A stretch of DNA of 64,000 nucleotides. Source: Candidatus Bathyarchaeota archaeon A05DMB-5. GTDB taxonomy: Archaea; Thermoproteota; Bathyarchaeia; Bathyarchaeales; Bathycorpusculaceae. The stretch covers positions 62,001-126,000 of the forward strand of contig JABFQP010000001.1 in NCBI GenBank assembly GCA_019685655.1, read 5' to 3'. How positions within the stretch are numbered: position 1 is the first letter of the stretch; every line of letters begins with the position of its first letter. Shown one piece after another: positions 1-9,214 of this stretch. A model generated the notes under the pieces. It did no database searches and was not told the DNA's origin. It was given only the letters and a program-made list of their open reading frames with translations. Made by a program: the position numbers and the translations under genes.

Positions 1-1617
1 TTTTCTAAAAACTTCTCTAATGGCTTTCTCAGATTCGCCAACCCACTTTGAGAAAACCTCTGGACCCTTAATTGTTATGAAGTTGGCTTCGCTTTCGGTG
101 GCAACAGCCCTTGCCAGAAGCGTTTTTCCACAGCCTGGCGGTCCATAGAGAAGTATGCCTTTTGGTGGTTTGATACCGAGGCGGTTGAACATTTCAGGGT
201 TTTTCATAGGCCACTCCACTGCTTCTTTTAGTTCCTGTTTTACTTCTTCCAGTCCGCCTATGTCTTCCCAGTGGACGGTGGGCACTTCAATGTAGACTTC
301 ACGCATGGCTGTGGGCGTGACTTCCTTGTAAGCGTTCATGAAGTCTTCCATTTTAACTTCCATTTTCTCTAGGACGCTTGGCGGTATGCGTTCTTCTTCA
401 AGATTTATTTGCGGCAAGTATCTGCGGAGGGCTTTCATGGCTGTTTCGCGGCATAATGCTGCTAAGTCTGCGCCTGTGTAACCATGAGTCATTTCAGCCA
501 GTTTTTTAAGGTCAACATCTTCCGCCAATGGCATTCCACGCGTATGAATCTGCAAGATTTCATGTCTTCCCTGCTTGTCCGGTACGCCTATTTCGATTTC
601 TCTGTCGAATCTGCCAGGTCTGCGCAGTGCCGGGTCAAGTGCGCCGGGTCTGTTGGTGGCGCCTATGACGATGACGTTTCCTCTTCCAGACAAGCCATCC
701 ATTAAAGCGAGAAGCTGCGCAACCACTCGCCTTTCAACTTCGCCGGTAACTTCTTCACGTTTTGGCGCGATTGCGTCAAGCTCGTCGATGAATATTATGC
801 TTGGTGCGTTCTGTTGGGCTTGCTGGAAAATTTCTCTAAGCCGCGCTTCTGACTCGCCGTAGAACTTGCTCATTATTTCTGGTCCATTTATTGAGAAGAA
901 GTTTGCTTCTGATTCGTTCGCAACAGCTCTGGCTAATAGCGTTTTGCCACAGCCTGGTGGACCGTGAAGCAGAACTCCTTTTGGCGGTTCTATTCCGAGT
1001 CTTTGGAAAAGCTCCGGATGCCTCAAGGGAAGCTCAACCATTTCTCTTACTCTTTGTATTTCTTCGTGTAAACCGCCGATGTCTTCGTATGTTGTTCGCG
1101 GTAATCCTTTTCCTTCCGGTGCTGGCTCGTTTAGAATGGTGAGTTTTGTTTCTGATGTGACTTTCACTATGCCGTGCGGGCGGGTTTTTGTTACTGTGAA
1201 GGGAATGGCGTGTCCAAGCATCATCACAAGCGTTGTGTCGCCTTCGACAAGCGTTCTTTCCATGAGGCGATTTTTCACGAAATTGGTGAAATCTTCATCA
1301 ACGTTTAGGCGCATGTCCACCGGCGCCAAAGTTATGCTTAACGCAGTTTTGACTTTGGCGGGGCGCACAACGACGTATTCATTTATGGCTACGCCGGCGT
1401 TTTTGCGTGTGAAACCGTCTATTCTTATCATGTCTCTGTTTTGGTCTTCGCTGTAGGCTGGCCAAGCTATGGCGGAAGTTGTTCTTTTTCCAGCTATTTC
1501 TATAACGTCGCCTGCTGTTATTCCTAATTTCTGCATTGTTTTTTGGTCTACGCGGGCTATGCCTCTTCCAACGTCTCTTTGTCTTGCGTCTCCGACGCGT
1601 AGTTGTACTTCACTCAA
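1..1617 (-). CDS. cdc48: Cdc48/VCP-family AAA+ ATPase (C-terminus cut by window edge)
   Basis: Two-ring AAA+ unfoldase that extracts and unfolds proteins, probably feeding the 20S proteasome. The visible 539 residues hold the N-terminal double-psi barrel domain (about 1-190), the complete D1 ATPase with Walker A GPPGCGKT, Walker [13 protein letters not shown] and the arginine-finger region RRPGRFD, then the start of D2 with a second GPPGCGKT. About 200 C-terminal residues lie beyond base 1. I chose TTG at 1617 because AAGGA sits just upstream and the protein then begins [10 protein letters not shown], as expected for the family. A TATA box lies at 1674-1686. Identification is by motifs and is secure. 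Confidence 0.96.
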   Translation of the reverse strand, partial: MSEVQLRVGDARQRDVGRGIARVDQKTMQKLGITAGDVIEIAGKRTTSAIAWPAYSEDQNRDMIRIDGFTRKNAGVAINEYVVVRPAKVKTALSITLAPVDMRLNVDEDFTNFVKNRLMERTLVEGDTTLVMMLGHAIPFTVTKTRPHGIVKVTSETKLTILNEPAPEGKGLPRTTYEDIGGLHEEIQRVREMVELPLRHPELFQRLGIEPPKGVLLHGPPGCGKTLLARAVANESEANFFSINGPEIMSKFYGESEARLREIFQQAQQNAPSIIFIDELDAIAPKREEVTGEVERRVVAQLLALMDGLSGRGNVIVIGATNRPGALDPALRRPGRFDREIEIGVPDKQGRHEILQIHTRGMPLAEDVDLKKLAEMTHGYTGADLAALCRETAMKALRRYLPQINLEEERIPPSVLEKMEVKMEDFMNAYKEVTPTAMREVYIEVPTVHWEDIGGLEEVKQELKEAVEWPMKNPEMFNRLGIKPPKGILLYGPPGCGKTLLARAVATESEANFITIKGPEVFSKWVGESEKAIREVFRK

Positions 1618-1657
1618 TTAGAATCCTTCCCATTATTTGTTGATTGGGATACATCAC

Positions 1658-1686
1658 GAAACAAAGTTTCAATCCTATATAAATGT
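1658..1686 (-). promoter_or_regulatory. cdc48 promoter with GAAAC-AAA-GTTTC inverted repeat
   Basis: On the minus strand an archaeal TATA-like box (ACATTTATATAGG, 1674-1686) lies about 60 bases before the TTG start of cdc48. Directly downstream of it, at 1658-1670, is a perfect 5-bp-arm inverted repeat GAAAC-AAA-GTTTC. A protein bound there would cover the stretch between the TATA box and the transcription start. The TATA call is reasonable; the operator role is inference. Confidence 0.5.
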
Positions 1687-1705
1687 TTAAACCAAGTGTT
1701 TAAGG

Positions 1706-1981
1706 TTATCTGCTTGTTCTGCGCACCATGACAGTTTGCACTTGGCTTATTTCGTCCATGCCTTCCAGTTTCTTTTCAAGTTCTTCAAGTATGCCTGTCT
1801 TGTCTTCTGGAAAGGTTATCTGCACCAGCAGTGCTTTTAAACCGAAGGCTATTGGTTCTTCGCCGTATCCGCGAACCGCGGCAAACTCTGGAAGAGTCTT
1901 TTCAATCTTCTTTTTCAATGGGTCGAAGTTGTCGATTACTTCTTTTGGAAAGATTTTGTAGACAATTACGACGCTACCCAT
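1706..1981 (-). CDS. ef1b: Elongation factor 1-beta (aEF-1B, EF-1alpha nucleotide exchange factor)
   Basis: Guanine-nucleotide exchange factor that recharges EF-1alpha with GTP during translation. The 91 residues match the usual archaeal length of about 88-92 and form the expected alpha-beta sandwich: VVIVYKIFPKE at the start, YGEEPIAFGLKAL in the middle and ISQVQTVMVRR at the end. It lies 17 bases downstream of a small zinc-ribbon gene; this pair is a common archaeal arrangement. They are probably co-transcribed from the promoter at 2228-2239. Confidence 0.93.
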   Translation of the reverse strand: MGSVVIVYKIFPKEVIDNFDPLKKKIEKTLPEFAAVRGYGEEPIAFGLKALLVQITFPEDKTGILEELEKKLEGMDEISQVQTVMVRRTSR

Positions 1982-1998
1982 TCTTTAACCTCCATCAT

Positions 1999-2190
1999 TT
2001 ATGGTCCGACGAAACCGCATTTGGGACATTTATATGGACGCCCAAATTTTCTGCATTTTCCGCAACGGCGTATTTGGATTTCGCCGCAGTTTGGGCAGAG
2101 AAATTTTGTGGCTTCCGCTGCAGGCGGGATTGGTTTGCCACAGCTTGTGCAAGTAATTAGAGTGATTGCCGCGGTTTTTTCAGACATCAT
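1999..2190 (-). CDS. Small zinc-ribbon protein (two CxxC pairs in each half)
   Basis: A 63-residue protein with four Cys pairs: CTSCGKP, CPNCGE, CGKCRKF and CPKCGF. It can therefore bind two zinc ions. The family (sometimes called Zn-ribbon RNA-binding protein) is usually encoded next to EF-1beta in archaea, which suggests a role in translation, though its exact function is not known to me. Two adjacent Met codons (2190, 2187) are possible starts; GGGG just upstream favours the first or second equally. Confidence 0.85.
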   Translation of the reverse strand: MMSEKTAAITLITCTSCGKPIPPAAEATKFLCPNCGEIQIRRCGKCRKFGRPYKCPKCGFVGP

Positions 2191-2227
2191 GACCCCTTCA
2201 TGTGGTGGTTCAGTAATTGTCAGACTT

Positions 2228-2239
2228 CCTTATATCTTC
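2228..2239 (-). promoter_or_regulatory. TATA box for zinc-ribbon/EF-1beta operon
   Basis: Minus-strand GAAGATATAAGG lies 38 bases before the zinc-ribbon start codon, a fitting distance for a short-leader archaeal transcript. The divergent fen1 gene probably uses the separate AT-rich box at about 2257-2268 (TTTATTATTATA). Confidence 0.5.
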
Positions 2240-2297
2240 TATGTTCACCTCGCAAGTTTATTATTATAGTTCAAAGTGTATATTTCATGGGATTCTT

Positions 2298-3332
2298 TTG
2301 GGCGTAAACCTCCGCGACCTCGTTCCAAAAACAACCATAAGCCTCGAAAACTTAGCCGGGAAATCCATAGCCATAGACGCTTACAACGCATTATACCAGT
2401 TTCTAGCCATAATCCGCCAGCCAGACGGCACACCATTAAAAGACAGTGGCGGAAGAGTAACAAGTCACCTAAGCGGTCTGCTTTACAGAACAAGCAACCT
2501 CGTGGAGCTAGGCATAAAACCAATCTACGTGTTTGACGGAATCCCGCCAGCGCTTAAAGAAGTGGAAATAAAGAGGCGTATGAAAGTCAAAGAACAAGCT
2601 ATGGCGCTGTATGAAAAGGCGTTGAGTGAAGGCAGAATGGAAGAAGCCCGTATGTACGCGCAAGCGACATCACGCTTGAAGGATTACATGGCAGAAGACA
2701 GCAAAAAACTCTTAGATTTGATGGGGATTCCATGGATTCAAGCGCCTAGCGAGGGAGAAGCCCAAGCGGCTTTTTTGACAAAACGTGGCGATGCTGATTA
2801 CTGTGCAAGCCAAGACTATGACAGTTTACTTTTTGGCGCTCCAAGGCTCGTGAGAAATGTGACAATTTCTGGTCGGAGAAAGCTTCCAAGCAAAAACATC
2901 TACATTGAAGTTATTCCAGAAGTGGTTGAGCTTGAAAGTGTCCTAAAAGAATGTGGAATAACGTATGAGCAATTAGTTGATGTGGGAATACTGATTGGAA
3001 CAGACTTCAATCCAGACGGCATCGAAGGTTTAGGACCGAAAACTGCCTTAAAACTGATAAAAGAGCATGGAAACATAGAGAATGCCATGCCATATCTTAA
3101 AAACGCGAATTTTCCAGTTGAACCTCAAAGAATTAGGGAGATTTTTCTACACCCAAAAGTGACAGAGAATTACAAAATAGAATGGAAGGAACCAGACATT
3201 GAAGGAATAGTGAGCTTCATTTGTGGAGAAAGAGACTTTTCAGAAGACCGCGTGCGAAAAGCGCTGGAAAAAATGCAGGAAGGAGCTAAAAAACTTAAAG
3301 GAAAAACAACGTTGGAAAAATGGTTCGGCTGA
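2298..3332 (+). CDS. fen: Flap endonuclease 1
   Basis: Structure-specific nuclease that removes 5' flaps during Okazaki fragment maturation and base-excision repair. The protein is 344 residues, the normal archaeal length. The N-terminal XPG region begins GVNLRDLVPK and includes AIDAYNALYQF; the internal XPG region includes QAPSEGEAQAAFL and CASQDYDSLLFG with metal-binding acids; the helix-hairpin-helix GIEGLGPKTALKLI follows. The C-terminal TTLEKWFG is the PCNA-binding PIP box. I chose TTG at 2298, with GGGA five bases upstream, because family members start MGVNLRDL; the open frame upstream of it is non-homologous. Confidence 0.96.
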   Translation: MGVNLRDLVPKTTISLENLAGKSIAIDAYNALYQFLAIIRQPDGTPLKDSGGRVTSHLSGLLYRTSNLVELGIKPIYVFDGIPPALKEVEIKRRMKVKEQAMALYEKALSEGRMEEARMYAQATSRLKDYMAEDSKKLLDLMGIPWIQAPSEGEAQAAFLTKRGDADYCASQDYDSLLFGAPRLVRNVTISGRRKLPSKNIYIEVIPEVVELESVLKECGITYEQLVDVGILIGTDFNPDGIEGLGPKTALKLIKEHGNIENAMPYLKNANFPVEPQRIREIFLHPKVTENYKIEWKEPDIEGIVSFICGERDFSEDRVRKALEKMQEGAKKLKGKTTLEKWFG

Positions 3333-3402
3333 CGAAGTGAGTATAGAAATCTTTAACTTCTCTCCAAACATAATGCATTACCCCAAAAAATGGTGAAGTC
3401 AC

Positions 3403-4701
3403 TTGGAAAAAAACCAAATTTCACTTCCAGTAGATGAACTACCAACAAAATGGTTCAACATAAGTCCTTATCTGCCAGAACCTTTACCTCCACCGAAAGA
3501 ACCAGAAAATGGTCCTTCAAGAATGGAATTCCTTGGAAAAACAATGGTTCACGAATGCCTAAAACAAGAAATGTCAACCGACCCGTGGATACCAATTCCA
3601 GAAGAAATAAGAGAACTATACATTCAAGCAGGACGCCCTCGACCGCTTTACCGCGCAAAAAGATTAGAAAAATACTTAAAATTGAAAAAAGTGCGACTTT
3701 ACTACAAACGTGAAGACTTGTCTCCAACCGGCTCTCATAAAGTAAACACTGCACTGGCACAAGCGTATTATGCAGCAAAAGAAGGAAAAACAACACTAGT
3801 CACAGAGACAGGAGCAGGACAATGGGGAAGCGCTCTTTCCTACGCCGCTTCAATCATGGGTCTCAAATGCGTAGTCTTCTGGGTTCGAGCCGTGTATGAC
3901 TGGAAAAATGAACGACACACTTTGATGAAACTTTTAGGCGCAGAAGTGCACGCTTCACCAAGTAAAGAGACAAGCATCGGAAGAACGCTCTTAGCGCAAA
4001 ATCCGAATCATCAAGGGTCACTTGGAATAGCAGTCTCAGAAGGTCTAGAATACGCTGAAAAACATAGCAACAGCGTTTACTGTTTAGGTTCCGTTCTCAA
4101 CCATGTTCTGATACATCAATCAATAATTGGATTAGAAGCCATAAAACAGTTCGAACTTGCCGACGACTCACCAGACTTGATTGTTGGATGCCTAGGCGGA
4201 GGCTCAAACTTCGGCGGAATCGCACTGCCTTTTGCAGGTGAAGTTTTACAGAAAAAACGAGAATGCGAATTCTTAGCAGCCCAATCGCAAGCAGCACCAA
4301 ACCTTGTCAAAGGAGAATACCGTTACGACTTTGGCGATGTTGCTGAGCACACGCCTTTGTTAAAAATGTACACGTTAGGACACAAGACTGACATGGTGCC
4401 AATTAAGGCTGATGGTTTACGTTACCATGCAGCAGCACCTTTAATCAGCGCCCTCAGACACCACAACATAATGAGAGCTGTAGCTTATCCAGCAGACGAA
4501 AAAGCAATTTTTGAAGCAGCAAGAATTTTCCTGCAAACCGAAGGTTGGCTCATAGCGCCAGAATCAAGCTACGCAGTACACGCTGGAATAGACGAAGCGT
4601 TAAAGGCAGAAAAGGCTGGACAAGAAAAGGTCATATGCATGAATATTAGCGGGCATGGTTTTTTGGATTTGGTGGCGTACAAGGAGAAGTTGGAATTCTA
4701 A
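3403..4701 (+). CDS. trpB2: TrpB2-type tryptophan synthase beta chain
   Basis: PLP enzyme that joins indole and serine to give tryptophan. The 432-residue length and the long N-terminal extension (DELPTKWFNISPYLPEP) mark the TrpB2 subgroup rather than classical TrpB1. The PLP lysine is in GSHKVNTALAQ, the catalytic glutamate in ETGAGQWG, and the phosphate-binding loop in GCLGGGSNFGG. TTG start at 3403 with GGTGA upstream. It is not next to trpA or other trp genes, consistent with TrpB2 proteins acting as indole-salvage or stand-alone enzymes. Confidence 0.93.
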   Translation: MEKNQISLPVDELPTKWFNISPYLPEPLPPPKEPENGPSRMEFLGKTMVHECLKQEMSTDPWIPIPEEIRELYIQAGRPRPLYRAKRLEKYLKLKKVRLYYKREDLSPTGSHKVNTALAQAYYAAKEGKTTLVTETGAGQWGSALSYAASIMGLKCVVFWVRAVYDWKNERHTLMKLLGAEVHASPSKETSIGRTLLAQNPNHQGSLGIAVSEGLEYAEKHSNSVYCLGSVLNHVLIHQSIIGLEAIKQFELADDSPDLIVGCLGGGSNFGGIALPFAGEVLQKKRECEFLAAQSQAAPNLVKGEYRYDFGDVAEHTPLLKMYTLGHKTDMVPIKADGLRYHAAAPLISALRHHNIMRAVAYPADEKAIFEAARIFLQTEGWLIAPESSYAVHAGIDEALKAEKAGQEKVICMNISGHGFLDLVAYKEKLEF

Positions 4702-4719
4702 AAATTACACTTAGAACCT

Positions 4720-5289
4720 TCACTTCCTATAGTCTGAGACAAGCATCAGCCTCTTAGTTGTCAACTCAGCCAAAACTGCAAGGTCTTCAGTTGGCAAATA
4801 GTGACTAGCCGACAAATCAAAAAATATGCTCGCTGAAGGCTGAAGTTCACTATCGCCTTTCCATAAGACATACGTCAAAGCAACCATAGGCAAAGCTGGA
4901 ACCTCAACCGACACATCACCAAACTGGCATTTGACTCCACCTAAAACTTCAGCTGCCTCAACTAAACTTTCTGGGTTGTTTCCAAATCTTTTAGTTATTG
5001 GGTGAACCGCTCTCTCTAAGAATGCTTCCTCATAGGCGTAGCCTCCGGGCAAGTTTCTAAACTTAACAAGTTCACCAGTTTTCTGGGCGGGTTCAGCCTT
5101 AGAATAATGTGCAAGCAGAACATACAAGGTTTCAGGATTAGCCATATACATGTTTTTTATTTTATCGTAAACCTTGCCAGAACTCAACTCTAGTGTATAG
5201 CCTAAAAACTCAATAAAACCATGCTTGAAGCCAAGTCTACCACTTAAACTGCATATTTGCTCTGCATACGTCCTCCACAAAAATCTCAA
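4720..5289 (-). CDS. DUF3786-family protein
   Basis: 189 residues with no assigned activity. The central and C-terminal parts carry the signature blocks I associate with DUF3786: GGYAYEEAFLERAVHP, FGDVSVEVPALP, VLWKGDSELQPSASIFFD and YLPTEDLAVLAE. The start is uncertain: TTG at 5289 follows nine bases after the stop of pcm, so the two genes are likely co-transcribed. In other organisms DUF3786 proteins often occur near corrinoid or iron-sulfur proteins; none is adjacent here. Confidence 0.7.
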   Translation of the reverse strand: MRFLWRTYAEQICSLSGRLGFKHGFIEFLGYTLELSSGKVYDKIKNMYMANPETLYVLLAHYSKAEPAQKTGELVKFRNLPGGYAYEEAFLERAVHPITKRFGNNPESLVEAAEVLGGVKCQFGDVSVEVPALPMVALTYVLWKGDSELQPSASIFFDLSASHYLPTEDLAVLAELTTKRLMLVSDYRK

Positions 5290-5298
5290 ACCCGCAAG

Positions 5299-5976
5299 TT
5301 AGAATTTATGGCCGTACTTTCCTGTTAAAGGAACAAAGGCTACTCCGCCTAGGTTTTCCTCCTTAAGCTTTCCATTAACGCTTTTGGTGAGTTTCATTAG
5401 AGCTTGGAATAAGTGCACACTCCCAACAGGGATTAGCATAATTCCGCCTGGTTTTAACTGTTCAATCAGCGGTTTAGGAACGTCGGGTGCAGCAGCCGTC
5501 ACAAGAACCCTGTCATAAGGAGCCTTTTCAGGATAACCCAAAGAACCGTCAGCGCAAATTATTGTTACGCGGTCTCCGTAGCCTTCATTCAAAACGTTTT
5601 TCCTCGCATACTCCGCTAAGCCTTGAACAATTTCAACCGTGTAAACGTGACCCCACTCACTTCTTGGTGCATCTCTAGGCGCGACTATCTCTGCTATCGT
5701 GGCTGCGTGCCATCCGCTTCCCGCTCCAACCTCTAACACTTTATGCCCAATTTCTAACTGTAAGGCTTCATTCATTATTGAAACCATGTGCGGAGCCGAA
5801 ACTGTCTGTCCAAAACCAATAGGAAGCGGCGTGTCAACAGCGCTATAAGACTGCATGTTTTCTGGAAGAAATTTCCCACGTGGCACAGAACGCATCGCTT
5901 TAATTACTTTTGGCGAACGCAGAATGCCTTCTCTCACAAGGCTATCAATGAGTCTTTCCCAGTCCTTCCTCTCCAA
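5299..5976 (-). CDS. pcm: Protein-L-isoaspartate O-methyltransferase
   Basis: SAM-dependent repair enzyme that methylates isoaspartyl residues in aged proteins. The 225-residue chain shows the PCMT signatures: the substrate loop SYSAVDTPLPIGFGQTVSAPHM, here read across residues 43-64, and the SAM motif VLEVGAGSGWHAA, followed by YDRVLVTAAAPDVP and LKPGGIMLIPVG. TTG start at 5976 gives the usual N-terminus. Upstream of the DUF3786 gene with a nine-base gap. Confidence 0.94.
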   Translation of the reverse strand: MERKDWERLIDSLVREGILRSPKVIKAMRSVPRGKFLPENMQSYSAVDTPLPIGFGQTVSAPHMVSIMNEALQLEIGHKVLEVGAGSGWHAATIAEIVAPRDAPRSEWGHVYTVEIVQGLAEYARKNVLNEGYGDRVTIICADGSLGYPEKAPYDRVLVTAAAPDVPKPLIEQLKPGGIMLIPVGSVHLFQALMKLTKSVNGKLKEENLGGVAFVPLTGKYGHKF

Positions 5977-6052
5977 ACAAAGGCACCAAATGAATAATTA
6001 CAGCGTAGCCTTTTAACATTATTTGATTCAAGAAAGGGTGTTGGATGAAAAG

Positions 6053-7882
6053 TTATTTCACAGTGACTGATTTTGCAAGGTTTCTCGGCATGTCCGGGTT
6101 ATGTCCTCTTTCAACTGCCATGTAATACGCAAGCAACTGTAAGGGAATAACGAAGGGTATCGGCGACAAAACCTCTGGAATACCCTTGGGCACTTCTATG
6201 TAATCGTCTGCTAACTTTTTGATTTCTTCGTCGCCTTCCTCAATAATAGCGATTATGGACGCGCCTCGGGCTTTCATTTCCATTATGTTTCCAATCAGAG
6301 TCTTGTGCGTCTCATCCTTCTGGCATATGAAAACCACGGGAAAACCTTGTTCCACGAGGCTTATGGGTCCGTGTTTGCTTTCACCGGCTGGAAAAGCTAT
6401 GGCGGGCACGTAAGCGATTTCCATAAGTTTAAGTCTTCCTTCATAGGCTGTGGCTGTGCTTATTCCGCGACCTAGGAAGAAGAAAGTTTTTGCGTCCTTG
6501 TATTTCTTTGCAATTTGCTTTATTTTTTCCTCTTGCGTCTGAATTATCATCTCAACAATCTCTGGTAGCTTCTCCAACTTTTCAGCCAAAAAGTCCATCT
6601 CATCCTGAGAAACTTTTCCTCTTTTCTTTGCAAGCCTCAAAGCTAATTGGGCTAAAACTGAAAGTTGGGATGTGAAAGTTTTCGTTGCTGCCACGCCTAT
6701 TTCTGGACCGGACTGTTGTCCAATGTAAACCCGCGAGACACGCGTCAAAGTTGAGCCGATAACGTTAGTTAACCCAAGAACTGTTGCGGCTCTCTGACGG
6801 GCGCAGTTCACAGCGGCTAATGTGTCTGCTGTTTCGCCGGATTGACTTACTGCTAATATTGTGCTGTCGATGTTGACGGACTTGCCATGTTGCTCAACAA
6901 ACTCTGAAGCGATAACGGGATATGTTGCAAGAAAAGCGAGTTTGGAGAACATGTAGGATGCGGCTAAGCATGCGTGATAGGATGTGCCGCAGGCTACGAG
7001 GAAAACTTCTCGAGCACGGTCTAGAAAAGTCGCCATCAAATCAAGATAATGCTCTTGCAGTCTAAGCGTGTTCCGCAGAGTCTCGGGTTGCTCATGAATC
7101 TCCTTCAACATAAAATGCGGGTAACCCTGTTTAACAGCCATTTCAGGCGTCCAATCGATGATTTTTGGCTCTCGCAGAACAAGGCTTGCGTCGGCGATTT
7201 TCTTTATTTCGTAGCCTTCAAGCGAAAGAGTGACGAGCTCTCCATCATTGACTATAACAGCCTTGTTGGTTAATGGTAGAAATGCTGGAATGTCAGAGGC
7301 ACAATAAATTGCATTTTCGTTCACACCGACGACGAGTGGGCTTTCGTGTCTGGCGCATACTATTTTGTTTGGTTCCTTTGTTGAAATTACGGCTATTGCA
7401 TATGAACCATCAAGTCTTTTTGTTGCTTCCAGAACTGCGTCAGCAAAACCCAAAGAGGGATTGTTTTTTAAAACTTGCTCGATAAGATGGACAACCACTT
7501 CTGTGTCAGTTCTAGATTTAAAAACATGACCCAAACTTTCTAACTCAGCCTTTAGCTCGGCGAAATTTTCTATAATACCATTATGGACGAGAGCAATTTG
7601 TCCGCTGCAATCCACATGCGGATGCGCATTTACCTCTAAAGGCGCGCCATGCGTCGCCCATCGTGTGTGTCCGATGCCGAGACCCCCAGGCAAGTCGTCC
7701 AGGTCGCGTGTTTTGTGAACTTCGTCTATTTTTCCCTGGTCTTTTTTTATGTAGAGTTTGCCGTCGTGTATGGTTGCTTCGCCCACGGAATCGTATCCTC
7801 GATATTCGAGCCTTTTCAAAGCTTCATGGATTACTGGCGCTGCGTTTCCGTTTTTTAAGATGCACCCGAAGATTCCACACAT
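6053..7882 (-). CDS. glmS: Glutamine--fructose-6-phosphate aminotransferase (isomerizing)
   Basis: Makes glucosamine-6-phosphate from fructose-6-phosphate and glutamine, the first step to UDP-GlcNAc for surface glycans. The 609 residues have the expected order: class II glutaminase with nucleophile Cys2 (MCGIFGC), GIGHTRWATHG and HNGIIENF; then two SIS sugar-isomerase domains with CGTSYHA, SQSGETADTL and ARNLAKSVTVK-type C-terminus. Start ATG with GAGG eight bases upstream. No ribozyme-like leader is seen. Confidence 0.97.
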   Translation of the reverse strand: MCGIFGCILKNGNAAPVIHEALKRLEYRGYDSVGEATIHDGKLYIKKDQGKIDEVHKTRDLDDLPGGLGIGHTRWATHGAPLEVNAHPHVDCSGQIALVHNGIIENFAELKAELESLGHVFKSRTDTEVVVHLIEQVLKNNPSLGFADAVLEATKRLDGSYAIAVISTKEPNKIVCARHESPLVVGVNENAIYCASDIPAFLPLTNKAVIVNDGELVTLSLEGYEIKKIADASLVLREPKIIDWTPEMAVKQGYPHFMLKEIHEQPETLRNTLRLQEHYLDLMATFLDRAREVFLVACGTSYHACLAASYMFSKLAFLATYPVIASEFVEQHGKSVNIDSTILAVSQSGETADTLAAVNCARQRAATVLGLTNVIGSTLTRVSRVYIGQQSGPEIGVAATKTFTSQLSVLAQLALRLAKKRGKVSQDEMDFLAEKLEKLPEIVEMIIQTQEEKIKQIAKKYKDAKTFFFLGRGISTATAYEGRLKLMEIAYVPAIAFPAGESKHGPISLVEQGFPVVFICQKDETHKTLIGNIMEMKARGASIIAIIEEGDEEIKKLADDYIEVPKGIPEVLSPIPFVIPLQLLAYYMAVERGHNPDMPRNLAKSVTVK

Positions 7883-8068
7883 CTTTAAGCCTCATCGTTT
7901 AATTTTTGACTTCGCTGAGCCGTATTCAAGGCTTTTCTGCAGTAATAAGCTTTCTTAAGAGAAAAATTCGAGTTCTAAAAATTCCTTAAAAGTATTTTCC
8001 ATGAAACAGTAAGAATTTTGCTCTAATTTAAATGAGACCATTAACAAATTTTTTATAATGAACCAGTT

Positions 8069-9214
8069 TTATTTCAACGCTTTTCGCGCCATTTCAGCGC
8101 CTTGAACCAAGTTTTTCAATTTTTGAAAGGCCACTTCCCACGTTCTTGTTCTTAAACCACAATCTGTGCTGGCGCATATTCTGTTTGGGTCGCCAACAAC
8201 ATTAACTGCGTGTAATATCCTGTCTCTAACAAGCTCTGGCGGTTCGATGAAATCTGTGTGGACATCTACTACGCCTACACCGTATTTTCCATGGAACCCA
8301 TATTCCTCGAACAGTTTCAGTTCTTTATAGCCTATTCTCGCATCTCCAATCTGTCGGTTATCCCTGTTCGCAAATTCAAGAGTCAGCTGGCTACAGTTTC
8401 GCAATTCACAAGCGTATTTAGCGAGGATTTGATAGTTGCTGTAGCAATTGTGCAAGCTGAAAGTGCAGTTGAAACCCTTCACCGTTGCATTGAAGGATTC
8501 TACAAACAGTTCCATCTCTTCTTCGGTTGGGTTTGTCGTCGCTGCGGGTTCGTCGATTTGAATCCACTCTGCGCCGGCATTTACTAAATTTCTTATTTCT
8601 GGTCTAACAACCTCATTTACCAAATCAAAAAGAAACTCTCGCTTGGCTTCAAGTTTTCTTCGTCGGAAATCTTTAACTTTTCCGCTGAGCTTTTTTTCAT
8701 AATATTCGTTGAATGTCCAATCGACAAGCGTGTAGGGTCCAGTGAATGGAACTTTTATTTTTACATGTGTGTTTTGTTTGGTGAATAGAAATTCGTCAAC
8801 ATAGAAAGGCTTCACATATTTTGGTTTGCTTATGCACGCTGCCTTGTTGAAGTAGCGGTAATCAAAGGATTTCACGAGACCTAAAAATTCGAAACCCATC
8901 ACGTTTCTAATTATGTGTTCATACATCTCTGAGCGCCATTGTTCGCCGTCATAATAAACGTCTATGCCCGCTTTTTCGAAAAGTTTAATTGCGTATCTTG
9001 CAGACCATTCCAGAACAGTCTTTCGCTTTTTAGGAGAATCTTTCTCGGCTAGCAATTTAACAAGAACGCCCGTGTCTGTGATTCCTAGTCTTTTTCCCCA
9101 TTCCACAGCCTCAGCTAAATCCTCCGTTGATAGCGGCGTCCCTCTGTAGCTTTTTACTCTCCATGACGGTTTAGCGAGGCTGCCAACTTCTTGTGTAGGA
9201 AAAAGTTTATTCAT
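8069..9214 (-). CDS. metE: Methionine synthase, catalytic (C-terminal-type) subunit
   Basis: Cobalamin-independent-type methionine synthase core that transfers a methyl group to homocysteine. The zinc ligands are present: HNC in FSLHNCYSNY, Glu in LTLEFANRDN and Cys in ASTDCGLRTRTW. The homocysteine-binding WIQIDEPA block is also clear. It corresponds to the C-terminal half of bacterial MetE (381 residues). The N-terminal-half homologue lies upstream and overlaps by eight bases, so the two are translationally coupled. In some archaea such core enzymes take methyl from a corrinoid protein rather than folate; the donor here cannot be read from sequence. Confidence 0.88.
   Translation of the reverse strand: MNKLFPTQEVGSLAKPSWRVKSYRGTPLSTEDLAEAVEWGKRLGITDTGVLVKLLAEKDSPKKRKTVLEWSARYAIKLFEKAGIDVYYDGEQWRSEMYEHIIRNVMGFEFLGLVKSFDYRYFNKAACISKPKYVKPFYVDEFLFTKQNTHVKIKVPFTGPYTLVDWTFNEYYEKKLSGKVKDFRRRKLEAKREFLFDLVNEVVRPEIRNLVNAGAEWIQIDEPAATTNPTEEEMELFVESFNATVKGFNCTFSLHNCYSNYQILAKYACELRNCSQLTLEFANRDNRQIGDARIGYKELKLFEEYGFHGKYGVGVVDVHTDFIEPPELVRDRILHAVNVVGDPNRICASTDCGLRTRTWEVAFQKLKNLVQGAEMARKALK

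Noticed and set aside
7883-8068. glmS ribozyme or riboswitch in the leader
   Set aside because: The leader shows no glmS-ribozyme-like structure, and such elements are bacterial.
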